64,000 bases of DNA, from positions 35,302,001 through 35,366,000 of the forward strand of contig CM065818.1 of the NCBI GenBank assembly GCA_033398695.1, written 5' to 3'. Shown here one piece after another: positions 47,168 through 59,964 of this stretch; the first letter of the stretch is position 1; the number at the start of each line of letters is the position of its first letter. A model generated the notes under the pieces. That model had not been told where the DNA came from. It worked only from the letters and a program-made list of their open reading frames with translations, and did no database searches. The stretch comes from Orobanche coerulescens (lineage: Eukaryota; Streptophyta; Magnoliopsida; Lamiales; Orobanchaceae). The position numbers and the translations under genes were made by a program.

Positions 47168-49885
47168 TGTAACACCCCAATCCACTCGTGGATATTACAC
47201 GCCGTAGACCCTCTCCTCGAGGATCTACCAGTGGTAACAACATTTAACATCTCGACAATGCCTTCAAGGCAAAATGACTCAAGAGACCGATTTGGTCTTT
47301 CAATAAATACATACAACTCGAATACAACTCATGCCCACGCAGGGTCAAAATACAACCACACCCGCATAACGGGAAAAATATAGCAATGGAAAATAAAGTA
47401 CAACTATACCAATACGACATCAACGGGTCCTCGTGTGATTAGTATCGTTCATCTTTCATCATCCTTCATGCCGACCCCGTGCTCGCTCCAAAACCCGAAT
47501 GCAATACAGACATCCACCCCGAATACTCGGGGGTTAGCAAACTCCACTGTTTTGCTAGTGCAAGTATAAAATACGAAAACGAGCCATACATATCATACTC
47601 CACGGAACATGTTAATCATAAACATACTTCCCGAGGTAAATCACTTAATCAAAGCGGTTAAATCGAAAGATAGGGGTAAACCCGATATACATCTTGTGAA
47701 AACATTTTACGACCTGGAGTTTTGAATACATTGGGATTTAAAATTCCTCAGCCTTTCGAAACATTTAGGGACACACCAAAAGTCATTTTCCCAAAACATA
47801 AATTCGATAACAACAAGTGGGGTCCACGACCCGATCATACCATAACAACTGTTTCCACAGATTATTCGCGTCCCGTGCTAGCAAGCCACGGACCTCGATG
47901 CTCCCGTAGAACAAACCCGAGTGAATAACCCACAGGAAACTATATCAAATCACATGTCACCGTAATCATGATCACGTGACTAAAAGCACATATACTTACA
48001 TAATCAAACCACAACCATAAGTTATCCCAGATCGTGCTAACAAGCCACGAACCTCGAGTCCCCGCAAGACATACCCGATGATAACCACACAAGTTATCTC
48101 GGCATCGGGCTAGCAAGCCCCGAACCTCGGAGTCCCCGCAAGACATACCCGTATTGGATAACCCTACGGTTTCGCCGACCCATACTAGCAAGTATGGATC
48201 CCTGAGATTCAACAATCCTACCCGGAGGCACATCACATACAATAAGCACACAACAATAACCGATTATCAAGACAAGCAACACTAAGCATCACAACCTCCT
48301 TTCAAAGGAGTAACGACTAACATCACATCATGTCGAACACCCACCGAACAAATATACAATTCAATGCACAATCCTTGGCAAACAATTATGGTCAATGCGA
48401 TCATAACGTCTCTCAACGCATTTAAACTAACACACATAGTCCGAGAACATATCCATTCACGAAGTATACGAATTATCGTTGAAAGACAATATTTATCGAG
48501 AACATACCGATCCTTTTTAACGTTCATTAAACATTGGATTTCGCATAAAATCATTTATCAATAATTATGCCTAAGAAATATGAAATGTATGGGCAAGATA
48601 CTTGCCTCAAAATCGGTACGCAAGTATTCCGACGAACACGGCTCAACCGGAAAGCTTCGAAACGCCCGATGCTATCGAAAAGGAAGACGACAACGAACGG
48701 AAGGGTTCAACTCGGTTTCTTCGTAAGAAACTCGACCCTAACATCATATAATTAATAAATCAATGATCATACGATGAGGAATAATCGTAGAACGCCCAAA
48801 ACCCCTCTATAACATTTCTAGGACACCTTCAAGGCGTCGGTCAAGAACTCGACCCAAATAACGAATCGATACGATCCAACCATGGAATAACAAGGGAAAT
48901 GATATAATACATCTAAATAATCATCAATCCATCAAAATCCTAAGTTAAATCGGATTAAACGGACGAAATCGAACAAAATACCCCAAAATCCCCAAAATTA
49001 GATTTCTAGAAAATCTGACTGATTCGCTCGATCAAAGGATGTTATAGGACGGATGATTGATGATATGAACCTCAAAACTTCATGTATTCATTGTCCAACA
49101 ACATCTCTAGAAGATTCACACACCCACACCGCACGGGAAGAGAAAGAAGGAGAAAATGGTCAAGAAAACCGTCCGCAGCCTTAAATAGCCGATCACGGCC
49201 GTTACGTACGAATCGGCCACGGCTTACGACGAATCGCCATGGCCGAACTCGCCTGAAAATGCCGAACGTTACGCACGTTACCGCCAGGCCTTACGTGACG
49301 AATCGCATTACGACGTAATGGCCGATCATTACCGCACGTTACTCGGCTGGTGGCTCGCCCGATCATGCCCGGCCATGACTCGGCCGGGACCAACTCCGAC
49401 GGCCCGAACGACCCCGAAACCCGAACCTGAGTACGAATCGAAGATACGGTTACGAAGTACTCGAAAAGACGAATTCGAGCACTAATAGAACATACGATTC
49501 CGACTACCCGAAGGCTCGAAACTCGACAACGGAAAGTAATTACCCCAAACTTTGGGAAATTACGAAAATGGCCCAAAACGCCCGAAAATCACGATACGTG
49601 ATCGAAACACCAAGCCAAAGCTCGCAACATGAATAATAACATTAAATGAACTTACGAGAAAGTCGAAACAACAGTTTCGGACGAGATTCGCAAGAATCGA
49701 ACTCAAGTGCGGAAAAACCGCTAAAAAGCACGGAACTCAACAAAACGACACCGAAACGAACTCGGATGACAAAAAGTGCAGAATTAATCATTCTCAGAAT
49801 GACGAAACGGTCATGAGCGAGTCGTCAAAACGGACTTCCGCCGAAAAAAAAGAAATTACCGGAAATCGAAATTACGGGTATTACA
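47168..49885 (-). repeat. LARD3 3' LTR
   Basis: It is the partner of 52742-55462. It includes two GCAAGACATACCCG-containing units (48050-48150) and the GC-rich array 49195-49345. A TATA-like CTATTTAAGG (minus strand, 49181-49188) follows the array. Confidence 0.92.
49195..49345 (-). repeat. LARD3 U3 array, motif TTACG-NN-CGTAA
   Basis: Degenerate inverted-repeat units occur here, including GTTACGCACGTTAC, ATTACGACGTAAT, TTACGTACGAA and CTTACGACGAA. The other LTR (54775-54925) has the perfect form TTACGTGCGTAA. The array is immediately upstream, on the minus strand, of the TATA-like box. Confidence 0.8.
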
Positions 49886-50239
49886 TTCTACCCTCCTTAA
49901 AAGAAGTTTCGTCCCGAAACTTAAAACAAGCAGGGAGAAGAAATATCCCGTCAGGAAAAACTCAACGAGATACATAAGAAGTGCGTAACTAACGCCCAAC
50001 GGCGAAACGTTACAAACAACGCAAAGGAATATACGGTGTGAAAACACGCTCCACGACGACCAACACAACGCCACCGGTAGAAACATAGTAAAACCAACAA
50101 GTGACAAACATCATCAAATAGATAATACAATCAAGTCAATTATCCGAACAATTACAAAACACTAAGCACCGAGCACAGTCGAGAAAACAAAAAAATAAAC
50201 ACAAAACGATCCACTTCGAATAAAAGAACTTAATCTCCG

Positions 50240-51318
50240 AGATTCAAAACAACCGGGTAAGGAAATAACATAACATACAACTGATAGACCACGCCTCGTG
50301 GACTCCTGAGTTGGTCCCGATTTGATGCTCAAATCCGTGCCTCGGAAGGCTCGGTGACCAACTCGCAAAACCGAACTCGGTGTCCTCAAGCCCGCACTTG
50401 TAACACGTTACTAGCGGAGAAGGGCAATGTGCACGGACATGCCCCGCCACATTGCGCTTAAAACACCTCCCGGCTTTACCAGAGTCAAAGCGAAGACTTG
50501 GAACTCTCATCCCACGCAACGAGCGACGAGCTTCACACCGAAAGACTACGACGTTGCGAACTATAGACACCAACTCCGCACCTGTCCACAAGGTCATCGG
50601 ACTTCCTCTCGCTTCTTCGAATCGGGCACACGCTCCGACGATAATGAAGCTAGTTCACGGCCAAGGCTCGATCTTGGTAGTCCTCAACGAAGTGCAAGTG
50701 AGTCCCGACATATACACGCGAATCTCTCGCTTCATTCGTCTCACAAAATGAAAGATCCTCTCTTCCTCGGTTCTCACCCGATCTCGCACATAATCGAGTT
50801 GTTTGCTATAGTCGATGATAGCTGTGAGATCGAAACATCTTGCGGTTCTCGCCGAATAAAATTCGTGAATCCTCTCGCTCTCTAATCGGTTTCGGACGTA
50901 ACTCGCCTTCCATAAATGCCTCGAACTCCGCCCACGTGACATCACGATCATGAGGCTTAACGGCCTCCCACCAATTAGCGGCATCTTTGTCAAGAAGGTC
51001 TCGCGCAATAGGTACCTTTCGCTCTTCGTGACAATCGACAAATTTCGAATATCTTTCCCAACTGGAAAAGCCAACCATCCCATCCCAACGCATCCGCAAC
51101 ACCGCGAATCGAGGGGATTCATACGATTACCTCCGAAGCCACCGGTTTGCACCGGTGTTCGAGTCACATCTGTAATGCGCTGAATCGCCTGAGTCAATCG
51201 AGTCATGTGTAGCTACCTGTGTAAAATAGTAGCGACACCGATACGGCATCATCACCGGCAAGATGATCTCGACCACGCGTCGGATTGCCACGACTACGAC
51301 CTCGGCCTCGGCATACCG
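50240..51318 (-). pseudogene. LARD3 gag remnant
   Basis: Read on the minus strand, MPRPRS at about 51318 resembles the basic gag start, then a stop. RKVPIARDLLDKDAANWWEA and VTWAEFEAFMEGELRPKPIR (51030-50890), then RIFHFVRRMKREIRVYMSGL, align with element C gag, spread over several frames. A zinc-knuckle stretch CFKRNVAGHVRAHC…CYKCG lies at about 50475-50385. No protease or RT follows; only non-coding DNA lies before the purine tract. This shows that these LARDs arose from gag-carrying Tekay elements by loss of pol. Confidence 0.8.
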
Positions 51319-52741
51319 AATAAGTAATTACTCAAAGACAACAGAAAAATCATAACATATACCACATACAACAATTTCCATCGTAAAGCAACATGCATAC
51401 TAAAATCATAGCAACGACGGTATCGTTCAAAGAATCTCAACGGCCCGAACGATAACCAAGACATAATCACAAAACATCATGGAACAATCACACATATACA
51501 CGAACATACCAACCCAAGCTTCAATACCACACTCGCGTGTCAACACGCAAAATCACCACGAGGCGATAAACAAGAAACACCAGTTCACACCTCTCACGGA
51601 GGGCTAACAAAACATATGCGTGGCGAACGACTCAACGCTCACACCACCAATTCAATCACAATTCGGGGTTAACACCGTAACGAAAGTTCGAAAACCATAC
51701 ACGCATTTCCGGTCCGCAAACAGGAATGATAGGTTTTAAAAACGAAAACCACCTTTTGAAAACAGTTTGGAAACAACAGTTGATCTTGAGTATAATTTTA
51801 CAAAAGTAGTACAAACACCATTATCGAGACTTTGAAAATCATCTTGCGTTTGAACAAAAATGAGGACACCTTTCTTTTAGTGAAAAACTTTCAAAATATT
51901 CGACCCTTGGGGTCTAAGCAATCGCATTTGAAAATATCTCAAAATATTTTTGGTCCTCAACCGGAAAATTTTTGAAAGGTATTGCGGCATTAGAAAACAC
52001 CTTGAAAACACCGCAAGAAAATAATTCGTTTTAAAAGTACGTCTCGAATTTTAATTTTCTAAGATACTCAAGGTTTTCAAAAAATAATTCAATGGGCTAG
52101 AAAGCCCAAAAAGTTTAGGTACTTACACGGAACATTATAGCGCCGTGTGTCCCGCGCCGGAACCCACCATGCTAAAAACCCTTTACAAAAATGCCAAAAA
52201 GGCCGATGACGGTAATATTTCAAAAACTCACAGAAGCCATTTAGAAAATAATAAATACCGTCATAAGAATTTTGCCAAAACGATCAAGGCCATAATGCCA
52301 AAAACTCGGTTAAGGGAATCGTTTTTCCAAATAAAACTCGGTCGGTAAAATACCGAAAGCCATTACAAAAGAACTCACGCATCGGATAAAAGAAATAAAG
52401 TCAAACATGCATAAGACAACAACACTACTCCTCATATGAACGAAAAAAATGGGAGTCAAATAATCACGTATCACGAAATCAAAATCCATAAGAGGATTCC
52501 GTCACTTAACAAATAATCATAAAAATAGCTCGTGTCACACGAGGCACAACACAAAGAAGGGAGACTTACATTCACAGGTCGCACGAAGATGATGATCGCC
52601 CACGATACTAATCACGACCAACAAACTCAGACGACGCGTCGCGACACGACTTAGTCAGACAAAATCCGACGAGACAAAAACTCAATAGACACCACTGACC
52701 CGACAGCCTAGGTTTCCACAACCTAAGCTCTGATACCATTC

Positions 52742-55462
52742 TGTAACACCCCTAATCCACTCAGGGATATTACACGCCGTAGACCCTCTCCTCGAGGATC
52801 TACCAGGCTGGTAACAACATTTAACATCTCGACAATGCCTTCAAGGCAAAATGACTCGAGAGACCGATTTGGTCTTTCAATAAATACATACAACTCGAAT
52901 ACAACTCATGCCCACGCAGGGTCAAAATACAACCACACCCGCATAACGGGAAAAATATAGCAATGGAAAATAAAGTACAACTATACCAATACGACATCAA
53001 CGGGTCCTCGTGTGATTAGTATCGTTCATCTTTCATCATCCTTCATGCCGACCACCGTGCTCGCTCCAAAACTCGAATGCAATACAGACATCCACCCCGA
53101 ATACTGGGGTTAGCAAACTCCACTGTTTTGCTAGTGCAAGTATAAAATACGAAAACGAGCCATACATATCATACTCCACGGAACATGTTAATCATAAACA
53201 TACTTCCCGAGGTAAATCACTTAATCAAAGCGGTTAAATCGAAAGATAGGGTAAACCCGATATACATCTTGTGAAAACATTTTACGACCTGGAGTTTTGA
53301 ATACATCGGGATTTAAAAATTCCTCGTGCCTTTCGAAACATTTAGGGACACACTTCAAAAGTCATTTTCCCAAAACATAAATTTGATAACAACAAGTGGG
53401 GTCCACGACCCGATCATACCATAACAACTGTTTCCACAGATTATTCGCGTCCGTGCTAGCAAGCCACGGACCTCGATGCTCCCGTAGAACAAACCCGAGT
53501 GAATAACCCACAGGAAACTATATCAAATCACATGTCACCGTGAATCGCAATACGTGACTAAAAGCACATATACTTACATAATCAAACCACAACCATAAGT
53601 TATCCCAAGATCGTGCTAACAAGCCACGAACCTCGGAGTCCCCGCAAGACATACCCGATGATAACCACACAAGTTATCTCGGCATCGGGCTAGCAAGCCC
53701 CGAACCTCGGAGTCCCCGCAAGACATACCCGTATTGGATAACCCTACGGTTTCGCCCGACCCATACTAGCAAGTATGGATCCCGGAGATTCAACAATCCT
53801 ACTCGGAGGCACATCACATACAATAAGCACACAACAATAACCGATTATCAAGACAAGCAACACTAAGCATCACAACCTCCTTTCAAAGGAGTAACGACTA
53901 ACATCACATCATGTCGAACACCCACCGAACAAATATACAATTCAATGCACAATCCTTGGCAAACAATTATGGTCAATGCGATCATAACGTCTCTCAACGT
54001 ACGAAACTAACACACATATTCCGAGAACATATCCATTCACGAAGTATACGAATTATCGTTGAAAGACAATATTTATCGAGAACATACCGATCCTTTTTAA
54101 CGTTCATTAAACATTGGATTTCGCATAAAATCATTTATCAATAATTATGCCTAAGAAATATGAAATGTATGGGCAAGATACTTGCCTCAAAATCGCACGC
54201 AAGTATTCCACGAACACGGCTCAACCGGAAAGCTTCAAACGCCCGATGCTATCGAAAAGGAAGACGACAACGAACGGAAGGGTTCAACTCGGTTTCTTCG
54301 TAAGAAACTCGACCCTAACATCATATAATTAATAAATCAATGATCATACGATGAGGAATAATCGTAGAACGCCCGAAAACCCCTCTATAACATTTTACCG
54401 GACACCTTCAAGGCGTCGGTCAAGAACTCGACCCAAATAACGAATCGATACGATCCAACCATGGAATAACAAGGGAAATGATATAATACATCTAAATAAT
54501 CATCAATCCATCAAAATCCTAAGTTAAATCGGATTAAACGGACGAAATCGAACAAAATACCCCAAAATCCCCAAAATTAGATTTCTAGAAAATCACACGA
54601 TTCGCTCGATCAAAGGATGTTATAGACGGATGATTGATGATATGAACCTCAAAACTTCATGTATTCATTGTCCAACAACATCTCTAGAAGATTCACACAC
54701 CCACACCTGCAGACGGAAGAGAAAGAAGGAGAAAATGGTCAAGAAAACCGTCCGCAGCCTTAAATAGGATCACGGCCGTTACGCACGAATCGGCCATGGC
54801 TTACGACGAATCGCCATGGCCGAACTCTCTGCGGAAAATGCCGGAACGTTACGTTACGGCCAGGGCCTTACGACGTAATCGGCATTACGTGCGTAATGGC
54901 CGATCATTACCGCACGTTACTCGGCCGTGGCGCTGCCCGATCATGCCCGGCCATGACTCGGCGGGACCAACTCCGACGGCCCGAACGACCCGAAACCCGA
55001 ACTCGAGTGCGAATCGAAGATACGGTTACGAAGTACTCGAAAAGACGAATCCGAGCACTAATAGAACATATGATTCCGACTACCCGAAGGCTCGAAACTC
55101 GACAACGGAAAGTAATTACCCCAAACTTTGGGAAATTACGAAAATGGCCCAAAACGCCCGAAAATCACGATACGTGATCGAAACACCAAGCCAAAGCTCG
55201 CAACATGAATAATAACATTAAATGAACTTACGAGAAAGTCGAAACAACAGTTTCGGACGAGATTCGCAAGAATCGAACTCAAGTGCGGAAAAACCGCTAA
55301 AAAGCACGGAACTCAACAAAACGACACCGAAACGAACTCGGATGACAAAAAGTGCAGAATTAATCATTCTCAGAATGACGAAACGGTCATGAGCGAGTCG
55401 TCAAAACGGACTTCCGCCGAAAAAAAAAGAAATTACCGGAAATCGAAATTACGGGTATTACA
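52742..55462 (-). repeat. LARD3 5' LTR
   Basis: This 2721-bp copy of 47168-49885 is nearly identical over long stretches. Most differences are short indels around C/G-rich triplets. Confidence 0.93.
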
Positions 55463-55467
55463 GCGGG

Positions 55468-58145
55468 CACCGGCCGGACGGGTGCGGCAGGAACCGGCGT
55501 AGCGCACGCTATGGCCGGAAGGCTGCGCGCGCTAACCGGCAGGTGTAGCGCACGCTGCCGGGTGGCCTAGCGTACGCTATCGGGCCTGGGCAGTGGTGTT
55601 TCTGAGGTTCTGGACTCGGTCAGGATCGGCAGGTAGCGCACGCTACGCCGAGCGTAGCGCGCGCTAGTCGGCAGGCGTAGCGCACGCTGTCGGCCGGCTA
55701 GCGTACGTTACCTGGCCGGGCGATTCGATCAGTGGCTCTTGGGCAGTCGCGCGCAGAAGCTTCCGGCCGTAGCGCACGCTAGCGGAGCTCGGCCCAGGTT
55801 TGGTCGGCGGGGTTGGTCGGTGATGTCGGGTCGTGTGGGCCTGGCGAGGGTACTCGGCGATACCGGCGATAGCGCACGCTAGTCGGGAAGGCTAGCGACG
55901 CTAGGTCGGCCCGATATAAATGTGGTGGCGAGTCACATTTCACTTCGTTTTCACTTCCTTCCTTCTCCGTCCGGGTGGCGATTCATGGGTGACGAAGCCA
56001 TGTTGTTTAACAACAAATACATGAATTACTTGAGTTAATAACATCAATCGATCGTCCGTTATCAACCTTTGATCCAAATGAATCAAGGTAATCTTCCTTA
56101 GAACCCTAATTTCGTGAATTTGGGGATTTTTGCATTTTAAATCGATTCGTTAGTGTTGTTGATTAATTCATGATGGGTATGATTAATCTTGGTAGTATTC
56201 TTGTGTTTAACATCATTTAATCCATTGTTCTTCGTCGAATCAAGTATATTTCTTGATTTCCTTGAATTGACTTTTTGGGGATTTGTCCCGATCTCGTTTT
56301 CATCCGTTTTGATGGATCGATTATGGTTAAATGATGTTGTTAAACATATTCTATGGATTGTATATCCATATTTCAACTTGGAATTCCGTTTTCGGGTTTT
56401 GACGGAACGAATCGTGTTCTTGGCCGTTTTGGGGGAAATCCGTGAACTTTCGTCATTCGTTCTTTGAATTCAACGGCTTTGAGTCGTGTTATGGAATTCA
56501 TTTCATTGTTATTATTTGTCCTTCGTAGTTTATGAACGTGAGTTGGCGTTCGGTGGAGTCGGCGGGTTCGTAGTCGGTTCGGGCCAACCTACTTCGGTCG
56601 ATTCTCCGCGTTGTTCTTATTCGAGGCAAGTACCTTGCCCATACTTTTCTCGTTTTATGGATATGATGATCGGTGGTCGTCTTGATGTGTTTGTTTGGTT
56701 ATTTGAAATGAAGTTTCAAAGGATTTCGGTTTGGCCTCGTTAAGGGCTTTCTTTCAAAGCGAGTGTGATTTGTGAACGATGTTTTGAGAATTGATTATGA
56801 TTTGGTCATTTTGAACGTTGAAGGATTTTATGATGATACTCCTATTGTTTAAGTTATGGAATCGTGTATTCCGTATTTAATCTTGTTATGGTGTTTTGAA
56901 GAGTTTGATAATGGTGTCGAGTTAATGGCCATCTCTAGTGAGTATTCTTAATGAACTTACATTCTTAGCATATTAGTATTGCATGAGTAACGTGTGTGTG
57001 TGTATGCTCACTACGGGTTAGATCCGACGGGGTCTCGGTAGGGGTCCACGGAGGGGTGGATCCGCGAGCTTGCTTTTAACCACTACGGGTTAGAACCGAC
57101 GGGGTCTCGGTAGGGGTCCACGGAGGGGTGGATCCACGGTTAATTGTGGTGCATTTTTACAAATGTGATTTGACATTGGCATTTCCGGAAATGAGTGCTT
57201 TTGAACGATTTTCATGATTGCATGCATTGACTAAGTGTGTAAGAGGTAAGTTGTTCGTTTGGCCTACTTGGCTAGGATGGCTATAGAGTATTTTGTTGTT
57301 TGTGTTAAATCCTTTATTTGTGGATTTTGATGTTGGAAGACGAACCTTGTGGTCGTTCTTGTTTACTGTGAGTTGATGAGATTTGGGGCTAAAATCCCAA
57401 TGGTTTTATAAAAGTCGTTTTACGGATTTGGGGCTAAAATCCCAACGGTTTGGTAAATATCATTTTGGAAAAGTAAACCTTTGGGCGGTGACCCCTTTTT
57501 GTCTTTTGGATTTTGAAAAGTAGGATTTGATAATCCTAAATTGTCTTCTATTAAAACTCTCGATGGCATTCTAAACCGTTTTATAAATTACTTCTATTGA
57601 TTTATGATATTTCGATTTTGAAATGTTTTCTCAAACCCTTGCCTCGGGAAGTACTTTTCGTTTCGTTTGGATCTTTGAGGATCCTCGGTTATTGTTATTC
57701 GTGGAATGTGAATTGTATGGCTCGTATTTGTACTTTGTTCTTGCACTAGCAAAGCAGGTGGAGTTTTGCTAACCCCGAGTATTCGGGGGGTGGATGTCTG
57801 TTTTGCATTCGGGTTTTGGAGCATAACACGGGGGTCGGACGAAGGATGATGAAAGATGATCGATACTAATCACATGAGGAACCGTACATCGTGTGTTGGT
57901 TCGGATTGTACTTTATTTTCATTGCTATATTGTTCCCGTTGTACGGGTGTGGTTGTATTTTGTCCCCTGCGTGGGCATGAGTTGTATTTGAGTTGTATGT
58001 ATTTGTGGAAAGACCAAATCGGTCTACTGAGTCATTTTAGCCTTGAAGGCATTGTCGAGATGTTAAATGTTGTTACCAGCCTGGTAGATCCTCGAGGAGA
58101 GGGTCTACGGCGTGTAATATCCCTGAGTGGATTGGGGGTGTTACA
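55468..58145 (+). repeat. LARD2 3' LTR, second part
   Basis: It resumes the LTR broken at 47167 and carries the palindrome array, a TATA box at 55915 and the duplicated GATCCGACGGGGTC module (57010-57140). It ends GGGGGTGTTACA before CCATC. Its frames are LTR shadows, not genes. Confidence 0.92.
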
Positions 58146-59964
58146 CCATCATATCCTTGTCCTCGCATATTTTGTAAACTAAGATTGTTATCAGAAAGAA
58201 CTTTACAGATTTCTCTTTTCAATGTAGACGCTTTAGTATCCTCCACATGAACTATATGAAAAAACGCTCCTGAATAAAACCTTTCTTGTCAACAAATCTC
58301 AAAACAATAGCCATTTGCTCTCTTTTCGACTCATCACGAGATTCATCCACAATAATACAATATTTTGCTTCACCAATTTCTTCTCTAATGTATTTCCGAA
58401 TCTTGCTCGCATAAAGTGATAAGATCTCTTTTTGAATTGGAGGTGAAGTGTATGTAGCATGGCCGGGAGCATTTCTCAAAACAATTGAGTTCACATCATC
58501 ATTGTAACAAGCTGTGTGCTTAACAATTTCTAAGAAATTACCACGATTTTGCGACTCTTCGCGCTCATTGTGTCCTCTAAATGCTATACCTTGAAATGAA
58601 CAATATTTTGCTGCATCAATTGAAACTCTCAACCTCAATCGATTCTTGGCAATTAAATCTGAAGATTGTTTGTCAACAATTTTTTCAATGTGTTGCAATG
58701 GGTTCATCAAAGCATGAGAATGTTTCACAGCTTTTTTGTGATAAGAATTAAGACTACTTCCTTCATGAACCAAAAATGAGCAGTTCTTACCATCATTCAC
58801 CTTTTTCCAAGAGTGAAATCCATCATCAATAAATGCACTTGACCCAAAATGCGTAGACGGCTTGACAAAGAGAAAGCACTGAAGACAATAAGCGGCATCT
58901 TTTGAAGGAGAATATTCCAACCAATCAGAAAATAGCTTGAACCATGTAGGTAAGAATTTTCTACCATTTCTATCAACCTTTGTAGAGAACTTATTTGGGA
59001 TGACTTGATATGGGCCAACAACTAAATAAGCACGTCGAATTTCAACTCTTTTATCTGTTGGATAATCCCATATCGACTTGCGCAAACCAGGGTCTCGTTC
59101 AATAAGAAGATCAAGAGAAGCTTCTTCAGTTTTTTGATTTTGTGTTGGAGAAGAATCTGACAAAGGAATTTGATTCGTCAAAATAGTTTGGACCTTAGAA
59201 GAAAATGGTCCATCACTTTTTTGAATCTTTGTTGGAGAAAATTCTGGCAAAGGAGTTTGATCATTCGAAATAGTTGGAACCTCAGAAGATTCATTAATCA
59301 AATGCTCTATTGGCGTCTCAAGAATAGAACTAGCATTATTTTCAACAGAATCTGTAGACCACTGCTTAGAGAAGAATTCACCAATTTTTCTATTTTTTAT
59401 TATGAACCTGCATCAGTGAATTAAAAAAAAAAAATTGCATCAGTGAATTTACCCACTTCAACCAAGAAATTCAACAAAAATAGGGACTATCATACCATGT
59501 AAACTCATCAAGCCAACCAAAATACTCACTAATTAAGTGGGTTATTCGCTCAAAATATTAAGACCCAAAAGCACAATTTTGCCCTAAATCATAAAATACT
59601 GACAGCGAGAGAAGAACTGAAGAAGGACGAGAGGGGAGAAGATGTGTGTTACCTGTAATGCGCGCCGACGACACTTGGAAGAAGCTCAGGCGAGCCGAGC
59701 GGGGCGGAGCTATGGTGGTCGTGGTTCTCGGTGTTTCTATGGTGTCCGTGGCATGGCGGTGGCTTTCAGTGTTTCTCCGCAATTTTTTCTTCTCTCTGAG
59801 TGGAAATAGCGTAAAGTGAGGGAGAGATAAAGTATAAGGCTTCACATATTATTATTATTTTCTTTAAATCATAAAACATAATAGTAATAAAAAATATCAG
59901 TAAATTTTTTTTTTTGGGAGGGGGGGCCACAGCCCCTACCCGCCACCCCCTCCCTCCGCCTCTG

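Larger units (their letters stand above)
47168..55462 (-). mobile_element. LARD3: inverted LARD within the LARD2 3' LTR (8295 bp)
   Basis: On the minus strand the 5' LTR is 55462-52742 (2721 bp) and the 3' LTR is 49885-47168 (2718 bp), with GCGGG at 47163-47167 and 55463-55467. A primer site (minus strand, plus coordinates 52727-52738) and a purine tract (49886-49900) are present. It is the youngest layer of this nest, and its LTRs are very alike. Unlike LARD1 and LARD2, its interior still shows a recognisable gag. Confidence 0.94.
41072..58145 (+). mobile_element. LARD2: Tekay-derived LARD, 3' LTR interrupted by LARD3
   Basis: The 5' LTR is 41072-44269 (3198 bp), the interior 44270-46631 (2362 bp) and the 3' LTR 46632-47167 plus 55468-58145 (about 3214 bp). 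CCATC flanks it at 41067-41071 and 58146-58150. The ends are TGTAATATCC and GTGTTACA. LARD3 sits inside the 3' LTR. No gag-pol frame is visible. LTR ends, primer site, purine tract and interior segments are shared with LARD1 and LARD3. Confidence 0.94.
39710..59301 (-). pseudogene. hAT-2 transposase (TTF zinc finger, DUF4371-like, hAT dimerisation), split by LARD2
   Basis: The coding pieces are 59301-58151 and 41066-39710; LARD2 lies between them. The first piece has RKFLPTWFKLFSDWLEYSPS, AAYCLQCFLF and the W/C-rich TTF finger (about 58990-58730), then FLEIVKHTACYNDDV, KYCIIVDESRDESKREQMAI with a likely catalytic Asp. Across the LARD2 junction QGYDGASTMRGEWNG restores the second Asp motif. 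The last piece (40279-39710) has RLILTLPVSTATSERAFSAM, VKTRLRNKM and the dimerisation helix. Only two breaks are visible: a one-base loss in a T-run near 58258 and a TGA where HHY meets IDIF at about 40313. A transposase start upstream of 59301 is possible. This architecture resembles plant TTF-type/ZMYM1-like hAT proteins. Confidence 0.9.
39379..59964 (-). mobile_element. hAT-2: hAT transposon with TTF-type transposase, interrupted by LARD2/LARD3
   Basis: The left end is CAATAGCGGAGCCAGG and the right end, reverse-complemented, is CAGAGGCGGAGGGAGG. They are imperfect inverted repeats with an exact 8-bp duplication. Without LARD2 and LARD3 the element is about 3.5 kb and holds a nearly complete transposase gene on the minus strand. 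The stretch 39379-39709 is AT-rich 3' non-coding DNA. 59425-59964 is the 5' region, with an A-run near 59430 and a possible untranslated exon and intron (AG/GTAAC at about 59651). Confidence 0.93.

Noticed and set aside
48282..48755. Open frames in the LARD3 LTR repeated at 53911-54332
   Set aside because: The two copies are LTR partners; no similarity to known proteins and no gene signals.
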